From Terriglobia bacterium (lineage in GTDB: Bacteria > Acidobacteriota > Terriglobia > Bryobacterales > Bryobacteraceae): a stretch of DNA of 64,000 nucleotides. The notes beneath the pieces are model-generated. The model had not been told where the DNA came from and did not search any database. It saw only the letters and a list, made by a program, of their open reading frames with translations. Each line of letters begins with the position of its first letter. The stretch's first letter is position 1. Shown here one piece after another: positions 34,921 through 44,038 of the stretch. The DNA is taken from positions 124,001 through 188,000 of the forward strand of contig JAIQFS010000008.1 of NCBI GenBank assembly GCA_020073145.1, written 5' to 3'. The position numbers were made by a program, and so were the translations under genes.

Positions 34921-35495
34921 TCCGGCTGTACGGAGCCACCGGCAATGAGGGCAAGGTGCGGGAGTTCCGTTTGGCGGCGCAGGAGCGACCGGACATCGAG
35001 ATTGGCCAGTTGCCCGGCTTCGCGCAGATTCCTCCCTGCGTGGAGGACGGCGCGACCTTTGAGGAGAACGCCATTCTTAAGGCGCGCCACTACGGCGCCC
35101 GCGCGCCAGGCTTGGTCTTCGCCGACGATTCCGGCCTGGAATGCGACGCCCTCGGCGGGGCTCCCGGCATCTACTCTGCCCGCTTCGGCGGCCTCCATGC
35201 TTCCGATGCCACCAACAATCGCGTCCTCCTCGAGACCCTGGAACACGTCGAGCCCCGGACCGCCCGCTTTGTCTGCGTCATCGCGCTGATCGATGGCGCC
35301 CGCCTGTGCGGCGTTTTTCGCGGCACCGTGCAAGGTCTCATTGCCCGCAAGCCCATGGGCTCCAGCGGCTTCGGCTACGACCCGCTCTTCTTTTTTCCAC
35401 CTTTTGCCAGAACGTTTGGCCAGGTATCCATGAAGCGCAAACTCACCGTCAGTCACCGCGGCGAAGCCATGCGAGCCCTGCTGGCTTCGCTCTGA
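34917..35495 (+). CDS. rdgB: XTP/dITP diphosphatase (non-canonical purine NTPase)
   Basis: This 192-residue HAM1-like protein removes ITP and XTP from nucleotide pools. Motifs seen are [42 protein letters not shown] and the C-terminal [14 protein letters not shown] and SHRGEA. The start is GTG 34917 (GTGA overlap with the rph stop), with AAGGAGG about nine bases upstream. Confidence 0.95.
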   Translation: MIRLYGATGNEGKVREFRLAAQERPDIEIGQLPGFAQIPPCVEDGATFEENAILKARHYGARAPGLVFADDSGLECDALGGAPGIYSARFGGLHASDATNNRVLLETLEHVEPRTARFVCVIALIDGARLCGVFRGTVQGLIARKPMGSSGFGYDPLFFFPPFARTFGQVSMKRKLTVSHRGEAMRALLASL

Positions 35496-35611
35496 CCAGG
35501 CGGCCGAGCGCCCGCCTCGCGGTTCCAGAACGTACCGGCCGGACCCGGGAACTTTCCGCAAATCCCGATTTCCCTTTTCACCCCAAAACATTTGCTGTAC
35601 ATTATGTTTGT

Positions 35612-36622
35612 ATGGACAATAGCCGCGATTCGTCCGTCTGGCGGAGCCTGGCTGTCGCCTTTGGGGACGGACTGGCTTTCGGCGTGGGCATGAAACTCAC
35701 CCAGAATGCGGCCGGGAAGCCTGGTGCGCCTGCCCCGTCCGACTTCGCCGGCCGCCTGGCCCGCATCGAACAGCGCATGGACCGCGCTGCCGCGGCCGGC
35801 GCATCGAACCTGGATCCCGGCGTCCTCGACGCCATGATGCACGCGCTGGAGGCCCGCCTTCAGGAAAACGCCGGCCTGGTGGACCGCAGCCTGGCGGAGC
35901 TCGAAGTCAAGCTGGCCATGGAACTGAACGCGCTGCGGCAGCAGGATCAGGCTCTGGCTTCCGCCACCGAAGGCCACCTGGACGAGGTTCATCAGGCCTC
36001 CAACCAGCAAATCGCCGCTCTTCGAAAGCAGGTGAACGATGACCGTAGCGCGCTCCAGGCTCAGGTGGTGGCGTTGCACCGCGAGTTTGCCGCGGCGGTA
36101 GCCGATATTGTCGAAGAGCAGGTGGCCAATCAGGTGGAGCAGCGGGTTGCCGAAGCGGTGGGCGCACAACTGGACGCGGTCGAGCAGCGCCTGCGCGAGG
36201 AGATCCGGCAGGCGGCCTCAGCCAAGCATCGCGAGATAGCGGACCTCCGCCAGCGCATCACTGAAAATGATCGCAACGTGCTGGACGTGCTGTTGACGGT
36301 AGGCGATCAATTCCGCCAGGCGGCCGGCCGCCTGGGCGCCCCGCCCGTCCTCACCGCGGCGGATGCGCTGGCCGAAGCCGGTCCGGTCCCCGCGGACGCT
36401 GCGTCGGCTGTTCCAGAACCGCCCCAAGGCGCGCCACCCGCCTCCGAGCCCGATGACCCACCCTCCCTTCCCCCGAGGCTGCCGCCCGCCATGGACCTGC
36501 ATCGCGATTCCGATCTGCCCGGCTTCGCCCAGCCCCGCAAAGCCAGCGCCGTTTGGAATATCCCCCTGGTCACGTCGTTCGTGATCACGGCCGGCTGCTT
36601 CGTCGTCCTCCAGTATTTGTAG
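35612..36622 (+). CDS. Coiled-coil protein with C-terminal membrane anchor
   Basis: This ~336-residue protein starts MDNSRDSSVWRSLAVAFGDGLAFGVGMKLTQ, with a short Gly-rich segment. Residues ~50-260 are long charged helices rich in Ala, Gln, Glu and Arg (for example VEEQVANQVEQRVAEAVG), typical of coiled coil. A Pro-rich linker follows (near residues 260-300). The protein ends with a tail-anchor-like helix, IPLVTSFVITAGCFVVLQYL. Function is unknown. A CATTAT hexamer six bases upstream and the lack of a ribosome site suggest a leaderless start. The much longer frame from 35141 overlaps rdgB and is rejected. Confidence 0.75.
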   Translation: MDNSRDSSVWRSLAVAFGDGLAFGVGMKLTQNAAGKPGAPAPSDFAGRLARIEQRMDRAAAAGASNLDPGVLDAMMHALEARLQENAGLVDRSLAELEVKLAMELNALRQQDQALASATEGHLDEVHQASNQQIAALRKQVNDDRSALQAQVVALHREFAAAVADIVEEQVANQVEQRVAEAVGAQLDAVEQRLREEIRQAASAKHREIADLRQRITENDRNVLDVLLTVGDQFRQAAGRLGAPPVLTAADALAEAGPVPADAASAVPEPPQGAPPASEPDDPPSLPPRLPPAMDLHRDSDLPGFAQPRKASAVWNIPLVTSFVITAGCFVVLQYL

Positions 36623-36677
36623 GGATTCGCCGGGGTGGCCTCGGGATCTGGCCGTGTTATCCTGATTCCGCGTCGCG

Positions 36678-37922
36678 ATGAAGATCTCGAGCGTCCGCTC
36701 CTACCTGCTGTCGTATCCGTTCGCGGAGCCCATCGTTCGCCGCTTCCACGGCGGCGAGCGCACCATCCTCAAGCGCGATGCCATGTTCATCCGGGTCGAA
36801 ACCGAAAACGGGCTGGTGGGCTACGCCCCGGGTCCGGGCAGCGAGCGCACTCACCGCATCATCGAAGACACCATCGCGCCCTTTCTCTCGGGCCGCACTC
36901 TGGCTGATCCCGACGCCTTGCGCGTCCAGTTTCTGGAAGGTCCGGGCGCTGATCCTCACGTCGCCAAGACCTATTGCGCCGTCGAGATTGCGCTTTACGA
37001 TATCGCCGGGAAAGTCCGTGGCCTGCCGATTTCCGAGTTCATCGGCGGACGCGTGCGCGATCGCATTCGCCTCTACGGCAGTGCCGGCCTGTATATGGCG
37101 CCGGAGGCCTGTGCGGCCGAGGCCGCGGCCATCGCCGACCTCGGGTTCGCCGCCTACAAGATGAGACCTGCCCTGGGGGCTGAGAAAGACATCGAGACCG
37201 TGCGCCTGTTGCGCGATGCTGTGGGACCGGACTTCGATCTGATGGTGGATGCTCACACCTGGTGGCGTATGGGCGACCGAAATTACAGCCTCGACACCGT
37301 CGAGCTCATGGCGGGCGAACTGGCCTCCTTGAACGTCGCCTGGCTGGAAGAGCCGCTGCCCCCTCAGGATCGCGCTGCGTACCTCCGGCTCAAGGAGAAG
37401 GACCTCATCCCACTCGCCGCCGGCGAGCACGAGTCCGGCGAAGAAAGCTTTCTCGAACTGGTTCGCACCCAGGCGGTGGACTACGTCCAGATGGACGTTT
37501 GTTTCCAGGGGGGCTACGCGATGGGCCGCAGGCTCTCCGCCGAGATCGCCCGTCACGGCCTGCGCTTCGCCTTCCACAGTTCGGGCACCGCGCTGGAAGT
37601 CATCGCCGCCGCGCATCTCGGCATCTGCTGGCCGCAAGTGGTGGCCGAATGGCTCGAATATCCCTGTTATTCCAGCCCGGACCGCGCCGGCATGTATCCC
37701 TTCCCCTTGGCCTCCGAGATCCTCACAGAGCCCCTGGATATCGATCGCGGTGACCTGGTGGTTCCGCGCCTACCGGGCTTGGGCGTCAAAGTCGACGAAT
37801 CGGTGGTGGAGCGCTACCCTTGGATCCCCGGCCCCTGGTCGTACTTCCGCACCGATTCCCCCGCCGCGACCCACGCTGTGACTTCCGACCGCATCGGGAA
37901 GTCCGAAGGCCAGTCGGCCTGA
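36678..37922 (+). CDS. Enolase-superfamily enzyme (mandelate racemase/muconate lactonizing type)
   Basis: This 414-residue protein has the capping domain ([55 protein letters not shown]) and a TIM barrel. YKMRPALG carries the KxR acid/base motif. Metal ligands are the Asp in LMVDAHTWW, the Glu in WLEEPLPP and the Glu in [17 protein letters not shown] segment carries a late histidine. The superfamily abstracts an alpha proton from carboxylates such as sugar acids; the substrate is unknown. It stands on the same strand as thiG, 68 bases upstream of it. Confidence 0.87.
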   Translation: MKISSVRSYLLSYPFAEPIVRRFHGGERTILKRDAMFIRVETENGLVGYAPGPGSERTHRIIEDTIAPFLSGRTLADPDALRVQFLEGPGADPHVAKTYCAVEIALYDIAGKVRGLPISEFIGGRVRDRIRLYGSAGLYMAPEACAAEAAAIADLGFAAYKMRPALGAEKDIETVRLLRDAVGPDFDLMVDAHTWWRMGDRNYSLDTVELMAGELASLNVAWLEEPLPPQDRAAYLRLKEKDLIPLAAGEHESGEESFLELVRTQAVDYVQMDVCFQGGYAMGRRLSAEIARHGLRFAFHSSGTALEVIAAAHLGICWPQVVAEWLEYPCYSSPDRAGMYPFPLASEILTEPLDIDRGDLVVPRLPGLGVKVDESVVERYPWIPGPWSYFRTDSPAATHAVTSDRIGKSEGQSA

Positions 37923-37977
37923 GGATCACCCGGAACGGAGCACTCTTCGACAGGCCAGGTGTCCTCTCCCTGAGGCG

Positions 37978-37990
37978 TACAATACTAGTC
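37978..37990 (+). promoter_or_regulatory. Putative leaderless promoter -10 (TACAAT) of thiG
   Basis: TACAAT (37978-37983) is followed by exactly 7 bases before the thiG ATG. No Shine-Dalgarno site and no room for a TPP riboswitch exist between the previous stop and this start. Confidence 0.5.
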
Positions 37991-38770
37991 ATGTCCGATA
38001 CTCTGAACATCGCCGGCCGGGAGTTCCGCTCGCGTCTTGTGGTCGGCACGGGCAAGTACCGCACCTTTTCGGAGATGCAGCGCTGCCATGAGGCCTCCGG
38101 GGCCGACATGGTCACGGTGGCCGTGCGGCGCGTCAACCTCAGCGACCGCTCCAAGGAATCGCTGCTCGATTTCATCGACCGGTCGAAGATCTTCATCTTG
38201 CCCAACACGGCCGGCTGCTACACGGCCGATGACGCCATCCGCACAGCCATGCTGGCGCGTGAAGTGGGTCTTTCCAACTGGATCAAGCTGGAAGTGATCG
38301 GCGACGAGAAGACGCTGTTTCCCGATAACGAGGGCCTGCTCGAGGCGACCCGCACTCTGGTCAAAGAAGGTTTTGTGGTGTTGCCCTATACCAATGACGA
38401 CGTGGTGAACGCGCGCAAGCTGATCGATGCCGGTGCTGCCGCGGTCATGCCCCTGGCCGCGCCCATCGGCTCCGGGCTGGGCGTGCAAAACCCGGCCAAC
38501 CTGCGGATCATGCGCGAAATGATTACGGCCGTGCCAATGATCGTGGATGCCGGCGTGGGCACCGCGTCGGACGCCGCCATCGCCATGGAACTGGGCGCCG
38601 ATGGCGTTCTCATGAACACGGCGATTGCCGCCGCCGACGATGCCCTGCGGATGGCGCGCGCCATGAAACTGGCCGTAGAAGCCGGCCGCTTGGCTTACGA
38701 GGCCGGCCGCATGCCCAAGAAACTCTACGCCACTGCCAGCAGCCCGCTGGCGGGAGTGGTGGGGCGCTGA
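37991..38770 (+). CDS. thiG: Thiazole synthase ThiG
   Basis: This 259-residue TIM-barrel enzyme makes the thiamine thiazole ring from DXP, dehydroglycine and ThiS thiocarboxylate. Motifs include [52 protein letters not shown] (Schiff-base lysine), [31 protein letters not shown] and [12 protein letters not shown]. The ATG at 37991 fits the family N-terminus. thiS and other thi genes are not in the window. There is no TPP riboswitch. Confidence 0.96.
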   Translation: MSDTLNIAGREFRSRLVVGTGKYRTFSEMQRCHEASGADMVTVAVRRVNLSDRSKESLLDFIDRSKIFILPNTAGCYTADDAIRTAMLAREVGLSNWIKLEVIGDEKTLFPDNEGLLEATRTLVKEGFVVLPYTNDDVVNARKLIDAGAAAVMPLAAPIGSGLGVQNPANLRIMREMITAVPMIVDAGVGTASDAAIAMELGADGVLMNTAIAAADDALRMARAMKLAVEAGRLAYEAGRMPKKLYATASSPLAGVVGR

Positions 38771-38780
38771 ACCGCGGCGG

Positions 38781-39767
38781 TCAGGCGTTCTGGCCCACGG
38801 CCAGGCTGGTTCCCAGCCGAGCCAGGTAGTCGTTGCGCATGTTGTGGTCGGTGATGTTGTCGGCGCCCGCAGCCAACACCGTTCTCACGTATCCCAGTAC
38901 CGTTTCTTCGCGCGCTCGGACGATCTGGTGAAGCGCTTCTTGCACGCTCCCCGTCAGGCCCGCTTGCATGGTTGCTTGCGCCAGCAGTTTGCCCGCTTCT
39001 TCGATTGCATCCAGATTCAGCGCCAGTCCCATGAGCCGCAAGGCCGCAGCCAGGTTTTCCACGCACGGCGTGCCATTCCGCTCCTGCTGCTGATGATCGA
39101 AAAAAATCTCGCAGCCGTAATGCCGGAAACCCATTCCGAAAAACGGGACCCGCGGCACGATATCCCGGTCGTTGATAAACCGAAAAATCCTCGTTCCCAG
39201 CGCGGCGTGCACCGTTCGCGCAAAAGTCTCATCTCCGACACGCGGCTGCCCGAACGTGTATACGCCCTGGACCGGGACATGGCTGACAAAATACGCCTGT
39301 GCGGCGCACAGTTCCGCCAGCGCTCCGCCCAGGCTATGGCCCGTGATCCAAACCGCACGCGCGCCGCGACTAGTCAGGCGCGCCGGCAAAATCTCTTGGC
39401 CGCCGATCGGAATGCCCCACACCGCGCGCAACGCCTCGTAGAACCCTTTGTGCACCCGGCCGGCCGGGTTTCCCCAGGTTTCGTGCGAGGCCTCGAAATC
39501 GCTGAGCCAGTCCAGCGGCTGATTCGGCTGCGTGCCTCGGAACGCGACCAGCACGATCTGCTGGTTCTGGGCCACGAACCCTTGCGTATCGCTGTGCGGC
39601 GTCACCCCGGTGCTCGAGAAGAATTCGAAGGCCTCATCGAAGCCCGAGGCTCGGGCCCACGTCTCGCAGGTGCTTGCATCCTCGTACGAGACGGCTGCCG
39701 CCTGGCCGAGAAGACGGGCATTGCCTGGCGACAACACCGTCGCTTGAGGATCGAAATCGAAGGCCAT
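38781..39767 (-). CDS. Class 3 lipase family protein
   Basis: This 328-residue alpha/beta hydrolase has the nucleophile elbow WITGHSLGGALAELCAAQAY, preceded by QQIVLVAFRGTQPNQPLDWLSDF (oxyanion region). YTFGQPRVGDETFAR and FRFINDRDIVPRVPFFGMGFRHYG supply the later Asp and His, as in lipase_3 enzymes. There is no signal peptide, so it is either cytosolic or exported by another route. AAAGGAG about nine bases upstream supports the start. The C-terminal helical part (~100 residues) is not recognised. Confidence 0.87.
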   Translation of the reverse strand: MAFDFDPQATVLSPGNARLLGQAAAVSYEDASTCETWARASGFDEAFEFFSSTGVTPHSDTQGFVAQNQQIVLVAFRGTQPNQPLDWLSDFEASHETWGNPAGRVHKGFYEALRAVWGIPIGGQEILPARLTSRGARAVWITGHSLGGALAELCAAQAYFVSHVPVQGVYTFGQPRVGDETFARTVHAALGTRIFRFINDRDIVPRVPFFGMGFRHYGCEIFFDHQQQERNGTPCVENLAAALRLMGLALNLDAIEEAGKLLAQATMQAGLTGSVQEALHQIVRAREETVLGYVRTVLAAGADNITDHNMRNDYLARLGTSLAVGQNA

Positions 39768-39847
39768 GGCGGAACTCCTTTCGCCGAAACGCTGCCATTC
39801 TATGCGATCGAGCTTGCCGAAGCTCGAAGAACGACCCTGCCCGCGGG

Positions 39848-40825
39848 CTAACGTGCCTTGCGCCGCCCCCCCGGCCGGCCGAGGGCTTGCGCGATGACCG
39901 GTTCGCGCTCTCCAGCCGACCAGCGCCGCTGCGCTTCTTCGTCGGTGAGCCCCGCGAGGCGCCCGACCAGGAGGAACGGCCGCAGCGCATAACGCAGGTT
40001 CGGCCAGCGCGCCATTTCCGCTAGCGCCGGCAGGGCGCGCTCGCGCATCTGGTCGAGCACAGTGCGGTCGCCGCCGTCGGTCAGAGTGATCAGGGCATCG
40101 GTGGCCTGCATTCGGTCATTCAGCACCGCCGAGTTCAGCAACTCGATGAACCACGTCGGCGCAATCTTCAATCCCAGCTTTGGTTGCCGGACGCCCAGCA
40201 CGGCGATATCGCCGAGCGCGTGCAAGCCGTTGGCGCGCACCGATTCCTCCGGATCCTGCAAGGCATACTGCAGGTCGGCGATGACGTCCTTGTGGTTCGG
40301 CGCGTACTCCAGGACGGCTGCCGCGATGGCCCGTTCCTCCGGCTCCGACCCGGTTCTGAGCACTTGCCGCAGCACATCCAGGTGCTTTCCAGCGAAGGCG
40401 GTGAATTGCTCCGGATAAATGCCGGAATCCAGCGTTGCCTTCCCCGCGGTCTGGAAGCGATGGTACGTGGCCGTCACTTCTTCCGGCAGCGTGGCGTCGC
40501 CGGCCGGCGCGGAGCGGAAGGCCACGTGGGGGCCGCCCTTCTCCTCGATCCCGATAAACAGGCTGATGTCCGGCCCCTCGCAGCACACCGCTTCCACCCG
40601 CGCCTGCACCACCCCGGAAATCTCCGCTACCTGGTCCTCTAAGTCCCCCTTCGAACCCGGCAGCGCATCGCCCACCTGGAGCTTCAGCGCGCGCAGGATT
40701 TTCTCCGGCGCGATTTTTTGCAGCCCGTAGAAATCGATATCGCGAATATGCGGCGTTTGCGCCGCCGCGACAGAGGCCAAGGTCGCCACCAGGGCTGTGC
40801 GTTTGAGTGGATGGTTCCGCCTCAC
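39848..40825 (-). CDS. Secreted POTRA-like plus HEAT-repeat protein
   Basis: The product has about 325 residues with a signal peptide (LKRTALVATLASVAAAQ). Residues ~20-100 look like a POTRA domain of the BamA/TamA type: HIRDIDFYGLQKIAPEKILRAL, then LQVGDALPG, LEDQVAEISGVVQARVEAV and ISLFIGIEEKG. The rest has HEAT-like helical repeats (ERAIAAAVLEYAPNHKDVIADLQ, ESVRANGLHALGDIAVLG). No beta-barrel follows, so it may be a soluble periplasmic partner. GTG at 40825 is chosen, overlapping the upstream stop (GTGA). A longer frame lies inside the neighbour. Confidence 0.72.
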   Translation of the reverse strand: MRRNHPLKRTALVATLASVAAAQTPHIRDIDFYGLQKIAPEKILRALKLQVGDALPGSKGDLEDQVAEISGVVQARVEAVCCEGPDISLFIGIEEKGGPHVAFRSAPAGDATLPEEVTATYHRFQTAGKATLDSGIYPEQFTAFAGKHLDVLRQVLRTGSEPEERAIAAAVLEYAPNHKDVIADLQYALQDPEESVRANGLHALGDIAVLGVRQPKLGLKIAPTWFIELLNSAVLNDRMQATDALITLTDGGDRTVLDQMRERALPALAEMARWPNLRYALRPFLLVGRLAGLTDEEAQRRWSAGEREPVIAQALGRPGGRRKAR

Positions 40826-41286
40826 GCTTGTTGTTGCGCCAGGGGGCCAATGACCGGGAGCACCACGGTCTTGCCTTGGTAGGTGGTCACAATCATATAG
40901 ATCCAGAGCGCCAGGAACGCCAGCGTGAGCAGCGGCGAGAGGAACAAACCGAACACCATGCCCGCCATATGAACGATTCCCAGCGTAATGCTGAGGCCGA
41001 ACCACACGACCATCCAGGCGATATTGAGCAGAATGGCCTGGAACGCATGGAAGCGAACCGCGCGGTTCTGGTTATATGGCGCCAACACCAGGAAGAGGAT
41101 CCCGGTGATCAGCAGCAGGACGTAGCACAGGGCACCCGCTAGGTTGTCCGCCATCGGAGCCGCTCCGGCAGGCAACGGCTTGGCAGCCACCGGTCCGGCG
41201 GCGGGCGTCGCGGCCTCCACCGGACGTCCGCATTTCGCGCAGAAGCGCCCGTCCACCTCGGCCCCGCAATTTGAGCAAAATGGCAT
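40822..41286 (-). CDS. Zinc-ribbon, DUF4870-like membrane protein
   Basis: This 154-residue protein begins with a zinc ribbon, MPFCSNCGAEVDGRFCAKCGRP (CxxC...CxxC). A Pro/Ala linker and a membrane domain follow (ALCYVLLLITGILFLVLAPY, RFHAFQAILLNIAWMVVWFGLSI and two further helices). This pattern is common in small bacterial proteins of unknown role. GGGAGG five to six bases before the ATG supports the start. It is coupled to the POTRA-HEAT gene through a GTGA overlap. Confidence 0.83.
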   Translation of the reverse strand: MPFCSNCGAEVDGRFCAKCGRPVEAATPAAGPVAAKPLPAGAAPMADNLAGALCYVLLLITGILFLVLAPYNQNRAVRFHAFQAILLNIAWMVVWFGLSITLGIVHMAGMVFGLFLSPLLTLAFLALWIYMIVTTYQGKTVVLPVIGPLAQQQA

Positions 41287-41309
41287 GAGTCCTCCCGTCC
41301 TTTCGCAGG

Positions 41310-41468
41310 CTACCGGCCCGGCGGACCCAGGATCAACAGCGGGATCACCGCTCCGGCGACGGCCCCAATAATCAAGCCCGGGTTCCCCACGCCCATCGCC
41401 GAGATAAACAGCCCCACCAGCGAGCCGAGCCCGGCGCCGACCACCGCCACCATAATCCGCTTAGCCAT
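41310..41468 (-). CDS. Small glycine-rich membrane protein (52 aa)
   Basis: An ATG at 41468 (minus), with AAAGGAG eight bases upstream, opens a 52-residue frame. It starts MAKRIMVAVVGAGLGSLVGL and continues FISAMGVGNPGLIIGAVAGAV, then IPLLILGPPGR. Two hydrophobic Gly-rich helices with GxxxG spacing are apparent. No family is assigned. It lies 23 bases upstream of the zinc-ribbon membrane gene and is probably co-transcribed. Confidence 0.62.
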   Translation of the reverse strand: MAKRIMVAVVGAGLGSLVGLFISAMGVGNPGLIIGAVAGAVIPLLILGPPGR

Positions 41469-41518
41469 GACAGAGCGCTCCTTTTACGATAGCAGCCGGA
41501 AGCTGCGAGAATACGGGC

Positions 41519-42514
41519 ATGAAGGCCTGCGTTTTGCCCGCGCCGGCGCCCGTCGAATCTAAACCCCTGCGCGTGATGGAGCGGCCGCAGCCGCAGCCCG
41601 GCCCGGGACAGGTTCTGGTGCGGGTCCGCGCCTGCGCGGTGTGTCGTACCGACCTGCATGTGGTGGAAGGCGAGTTGGCCGCCCGAAAGAGCCCGATCGT
41701 CCCCGGACATCAAGTGGTCGGCGTGGTGGAAGCCTGTGGACCGCAAGCGGCTCGCTTTCAGCCGGGCGCGCGGGTCGGTATCCCCTGGCTGCATCGCACC
41801 TGCGGCGTTTGTGAGTACTGCCGCACTCAGCGCGAGAACCTCTGCGAGCGCGCCGAGTTCACCGGCTGGACGGCCGACGGCGGCTATGCCGAGTACGCCA
41901 TCGCGCCCGAAGATTTCGTCTATGCCCTGCCCGACGGTTTTAGCGACCTTCACGTAGCGCCCCTGCTCTGTGCCGGTATCATCGGCTTCCGCACCCTCCG
42001 GCTCTCCGGCATACAGCCGGGTGGCCGCCTCGGCATGTACGGTTTCGGTGCTGCTGCCCACGTCGCCATTCAGGTGGCTCGTCATTGGCAGATCGAAGTC
42101 TACGCCGTGACCCGCGACCAACGGCATCGCCAGCTTGCCCTGGACTTGGGCGCCGCCTGGGCGGGAGGCTCGGAAGACCGGCCTCCCGTTCCACTCGACG
42201 CCGCCTTGATCTTCGCTCCCGCCGGCGAGTTGGTGATTTCCGCTTTGCGCGTCCTCAAGCGCGGCGGAACCGTGGCGCTCGGCGGCATCCACATGAGCCC
42301 CATTCCGCCTATCGACTACAGCCTGCTCTACCACGAGCGCGTCATCCGCAGCGTCGCCAACAATACCCGCCGCGATGGGGAAGAGTTCCTGCAGATCGCG
42401 GCCGCGATCCCCATCCACACCGAAGTTCGGGAATTCCCGCTGGAAGCCGCGAACGAAGCGCTCAGCGCCCTGAAGAACGACGCCTTCCGCGGTGCCGCCG
42501 TTTTGCGCATCTGA
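41519..42514 (+). CDS. Zinc-binding alcohol dehydrogenase family protein
   Basis: This 331-residue MDR enzyme has catalytic ligands in [16 protein letters not shown] and PGHQVVGVV, and structural zinc cysteines in [15 protein letters not shown]. The nucleotide fold is [29 protein letters not shown]. The sequence [28 protein letters not shown] is typical of the AdhP-like group. The likely reaction is alcohol/aldehyde oxidoreduction with NAD(P); the substrate is unknown. It stands alone on the plus strand. Confidence 0.9.
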   Translation: MKACVLPAPAPVESKPLRVMERPQPQPGPGQVLVRVRACAVCRTDLHVVEGELAARKSPIVPGHQVVGVVEACGPQAARFQPGARVGIPWLHRTCGVCEYCRTQRENLCERAEFTGWTADGGYAEYAIAPEDFVYALPDGFSDLHVAPLLCAGIIGFRTLRLSGIQPGGRLGMYGFGAAAHVAIQVARHWQIEVYAVTRDQRHRQLALDLGAAWAGGSEDRPPVPLDAALIFAPAGELVISALRVLKRGGTVALGGIHMSPIPPIDYSLLYHERVIRSVANNTRRDGEEFLQIAAAIPIHTEVREFPLEAANEALSALKNDAFRGAAVLRI

Positions 42515-42561
42515 GTTGGCCCGGTGGAGACTCCGATTTCGCCACGCGATAATCGAAAGCC

Positions 42562-42699
42562 ATGAATTTAGGCGAGTTACTGCATACCGCCGCGTCCCGG
42601 GATCCACACAAGCCAGCCCTTGTCCTGGACCAAGAGCGCCGGGTTCTCAAGCAATTGGCGGCTCACCCGCTGACCTGCCCAGGGTGGCGTCGTCCGTGA
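42562..42699 (+). pseudogene. Possible N-terminal remnant of an AMP-dependent acyl-CoA synthetase
   Basis: A 45-residue frame begins MNLGELLHTAASRDPHKPAL, then VLDQERRVL. This closely resembles the start of acyl-CoA synthetases, but continuity is lost after about 29 residues, where a TYxEL-type helix is expected, and the frame stops at 42697. It has a GATAAT hexamer eight bases before the ATG. It lies directly upstream of an acyl-CoA dehydrogenase gene, a usual partner of such ligases. The remaining ~140 bases to that gene show no homology I recognise. Confidence 0.4.
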
Positions 42700-42838
42700 A
42701 GGAGAGCGCCGCGCCCCGACTGCACGCCAGTCTCGGCGGTTCCTCAGACTGCCCGGTGCGGCTGCGAACCGCGTGCAGCCTCTGCGTCTTCCGCACCGCC
42801 GGTGGCGCGGATGGGCGCCAGTGGGGTAAGCTGCGTAC

Positions 42839-44014
42839 ATGCCGGCCGCCCAGAATCTCGATGCGCCGCCGCAGCCGTTAACCCTCCTCAGCGACGACGA
42901 GGCCCTCTTCCAATCCACGGTCCGCCAGTTCGCTCGCGACCAGATCCGCCCCTATGTCCGCGAAATGGATGAGGCTGGCCTGTTCCGCAAGGACCTCCTG
43001 GCCCAGTTCTTCCAGTTGGGCCTCATGGGCATCGAGATCCCCGAGGAATATGGCGGACAGGGCGGCACGTTCTTTCAGGCCGTCCTCGCGGTGGAAGAAC
43101 TCTCTGCCGTCGACCCGGCCGCCGGCGTCATCGTCGACGTGCAGAACACGCTGTCGATCAACGCTCTGCTGCGCTGGGCCTCGGCCGAGCAAAAAGCCCA
43201 TTACCTGCCGCGCCTCGCCGCCGACACCGTGGGCGCCTACGCGCTCTCCGAGGCCGGTTCCGGCTCCGACGCCTTCGCCATGGCCACACGCGCCGAGGAT
43301 CGCGGCGATCACTTCCTGATCACCGGACGCAAGCTCTGGATCACCAACGCCGCCGAAGCCGGCCTCTTTCTGCTGTTCGCCAACGCGCGGCCGGACGACG
43401 GCTATAAGGGCATCACCGCCTTCCTGATCGAGCGCGACTTTCCCGGCTTCCAGGTCGGCAAGAAGGAAGATAAGCTCGGGATCCGCGCCTCCTCCACCTG
43501 CGAACTCATCCTCGACGGTTGCCGCGTGCCGCGCGAGAACGTGCTCGGCGAGGTGGGCCAGGGCTACAAGATCGCCATGGAGACGCTCAACGAGGGCCGC
43601 ATTGCCATTGGCGCGCAGATGATCGGCCTGGCCCGCGGCGCGCTCCACCACGCCGTCGCCTACGCCAAAGAGCGTAAGCAGTTCGGCAAAACCATCGGCG
43701 AGTTCCAGGGCGTCCAGTTCGAGCTCGCTAAAATGGCCACGGATCTGGAGGCCGCGCGCCTGCTGGTCTACAACGCCGCGCGTTTGAAGGAGACGGGCCG
43801 CCCCTTCGCCGCCGAGGCCGCCATGGCCAAGTACTTCGCTTCCCAGATCGCCGAGAACGCTGCCTCCAAGGCCATCGAAGTCCATGGCGGGGTTGGGTTT
43901 ACCAAGGATTACCCGGTGGAAAAACTGTATCGCGACGCCAAAATCGGCCGCATCTATGAAGGCACCAGCAACATCCAACTGCTGACCATTGCCAAGAAAC
44001 TGTTGGGGAAATAG
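42839..44014 (+). CDS. Acyl-CoA dehydrogenase
   Basis: This 391-residue flavoenzyme carries the family signatures GAYALSEAGSGSDAFAM and QFGKTIGEFQGVQFELAKMATDLEAARLLVYNAA. The C-terminal block KAIEVHGGVGFTKDYPVEKLYRDAKIGRIYEGTSNIQLLTIAKKLLG carries the catalytic glutamate (YEGTS). It resembles short-/branched-chain acyl-CoA dehydrogenases and transfers electrons to ETF during fatty- or amino-acid degradation. The ATG at 42839 has no clear Shine-Dalgarno site. Confidence 0.93.
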   Translation: MPAAQNLDAPPQPLTLLSDDEALFQSTVRQFARDQIRPYVREMDEAGLFRKDLLAQFFQLGLMGIEIPEEYGGQGGTFFQAVLAVEELSAVDPAAGVIVDVQNTLSINALLRWASAEQKAHYLPRLAADTVGAYALSEAGSGSDAFAMATRAEDRGDHFLITGRKLWITNAAEAGLFLLFANARPDDGYKGITAFLIERDFPGFQVGKKEDKLGIRASSTCELILDGCRVPRENVLGEVGQGYKIAMETLNEGRIAIGAQMIGLARGALHHAVAYAKERKQFGKTIGEFQGVQFELAKMATDLEAARLLVYNAARLKETGRPFAAEAAMAKYFASQIAENAASKAIEVHGGVGFTKDYPVEKLYRDAKIGRIYEGTSNIQLLTIAKKLLGK

Positions 44015-44038
44015 GTTCGTCTTATGTGTGAGGGAACA

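Noticed and set aside
37923-37990. TPP riboswitch ahead of thiG
   Set aside because: Only 68 bases are available and the conserved CUGAGA and thi-box sequences are absent.
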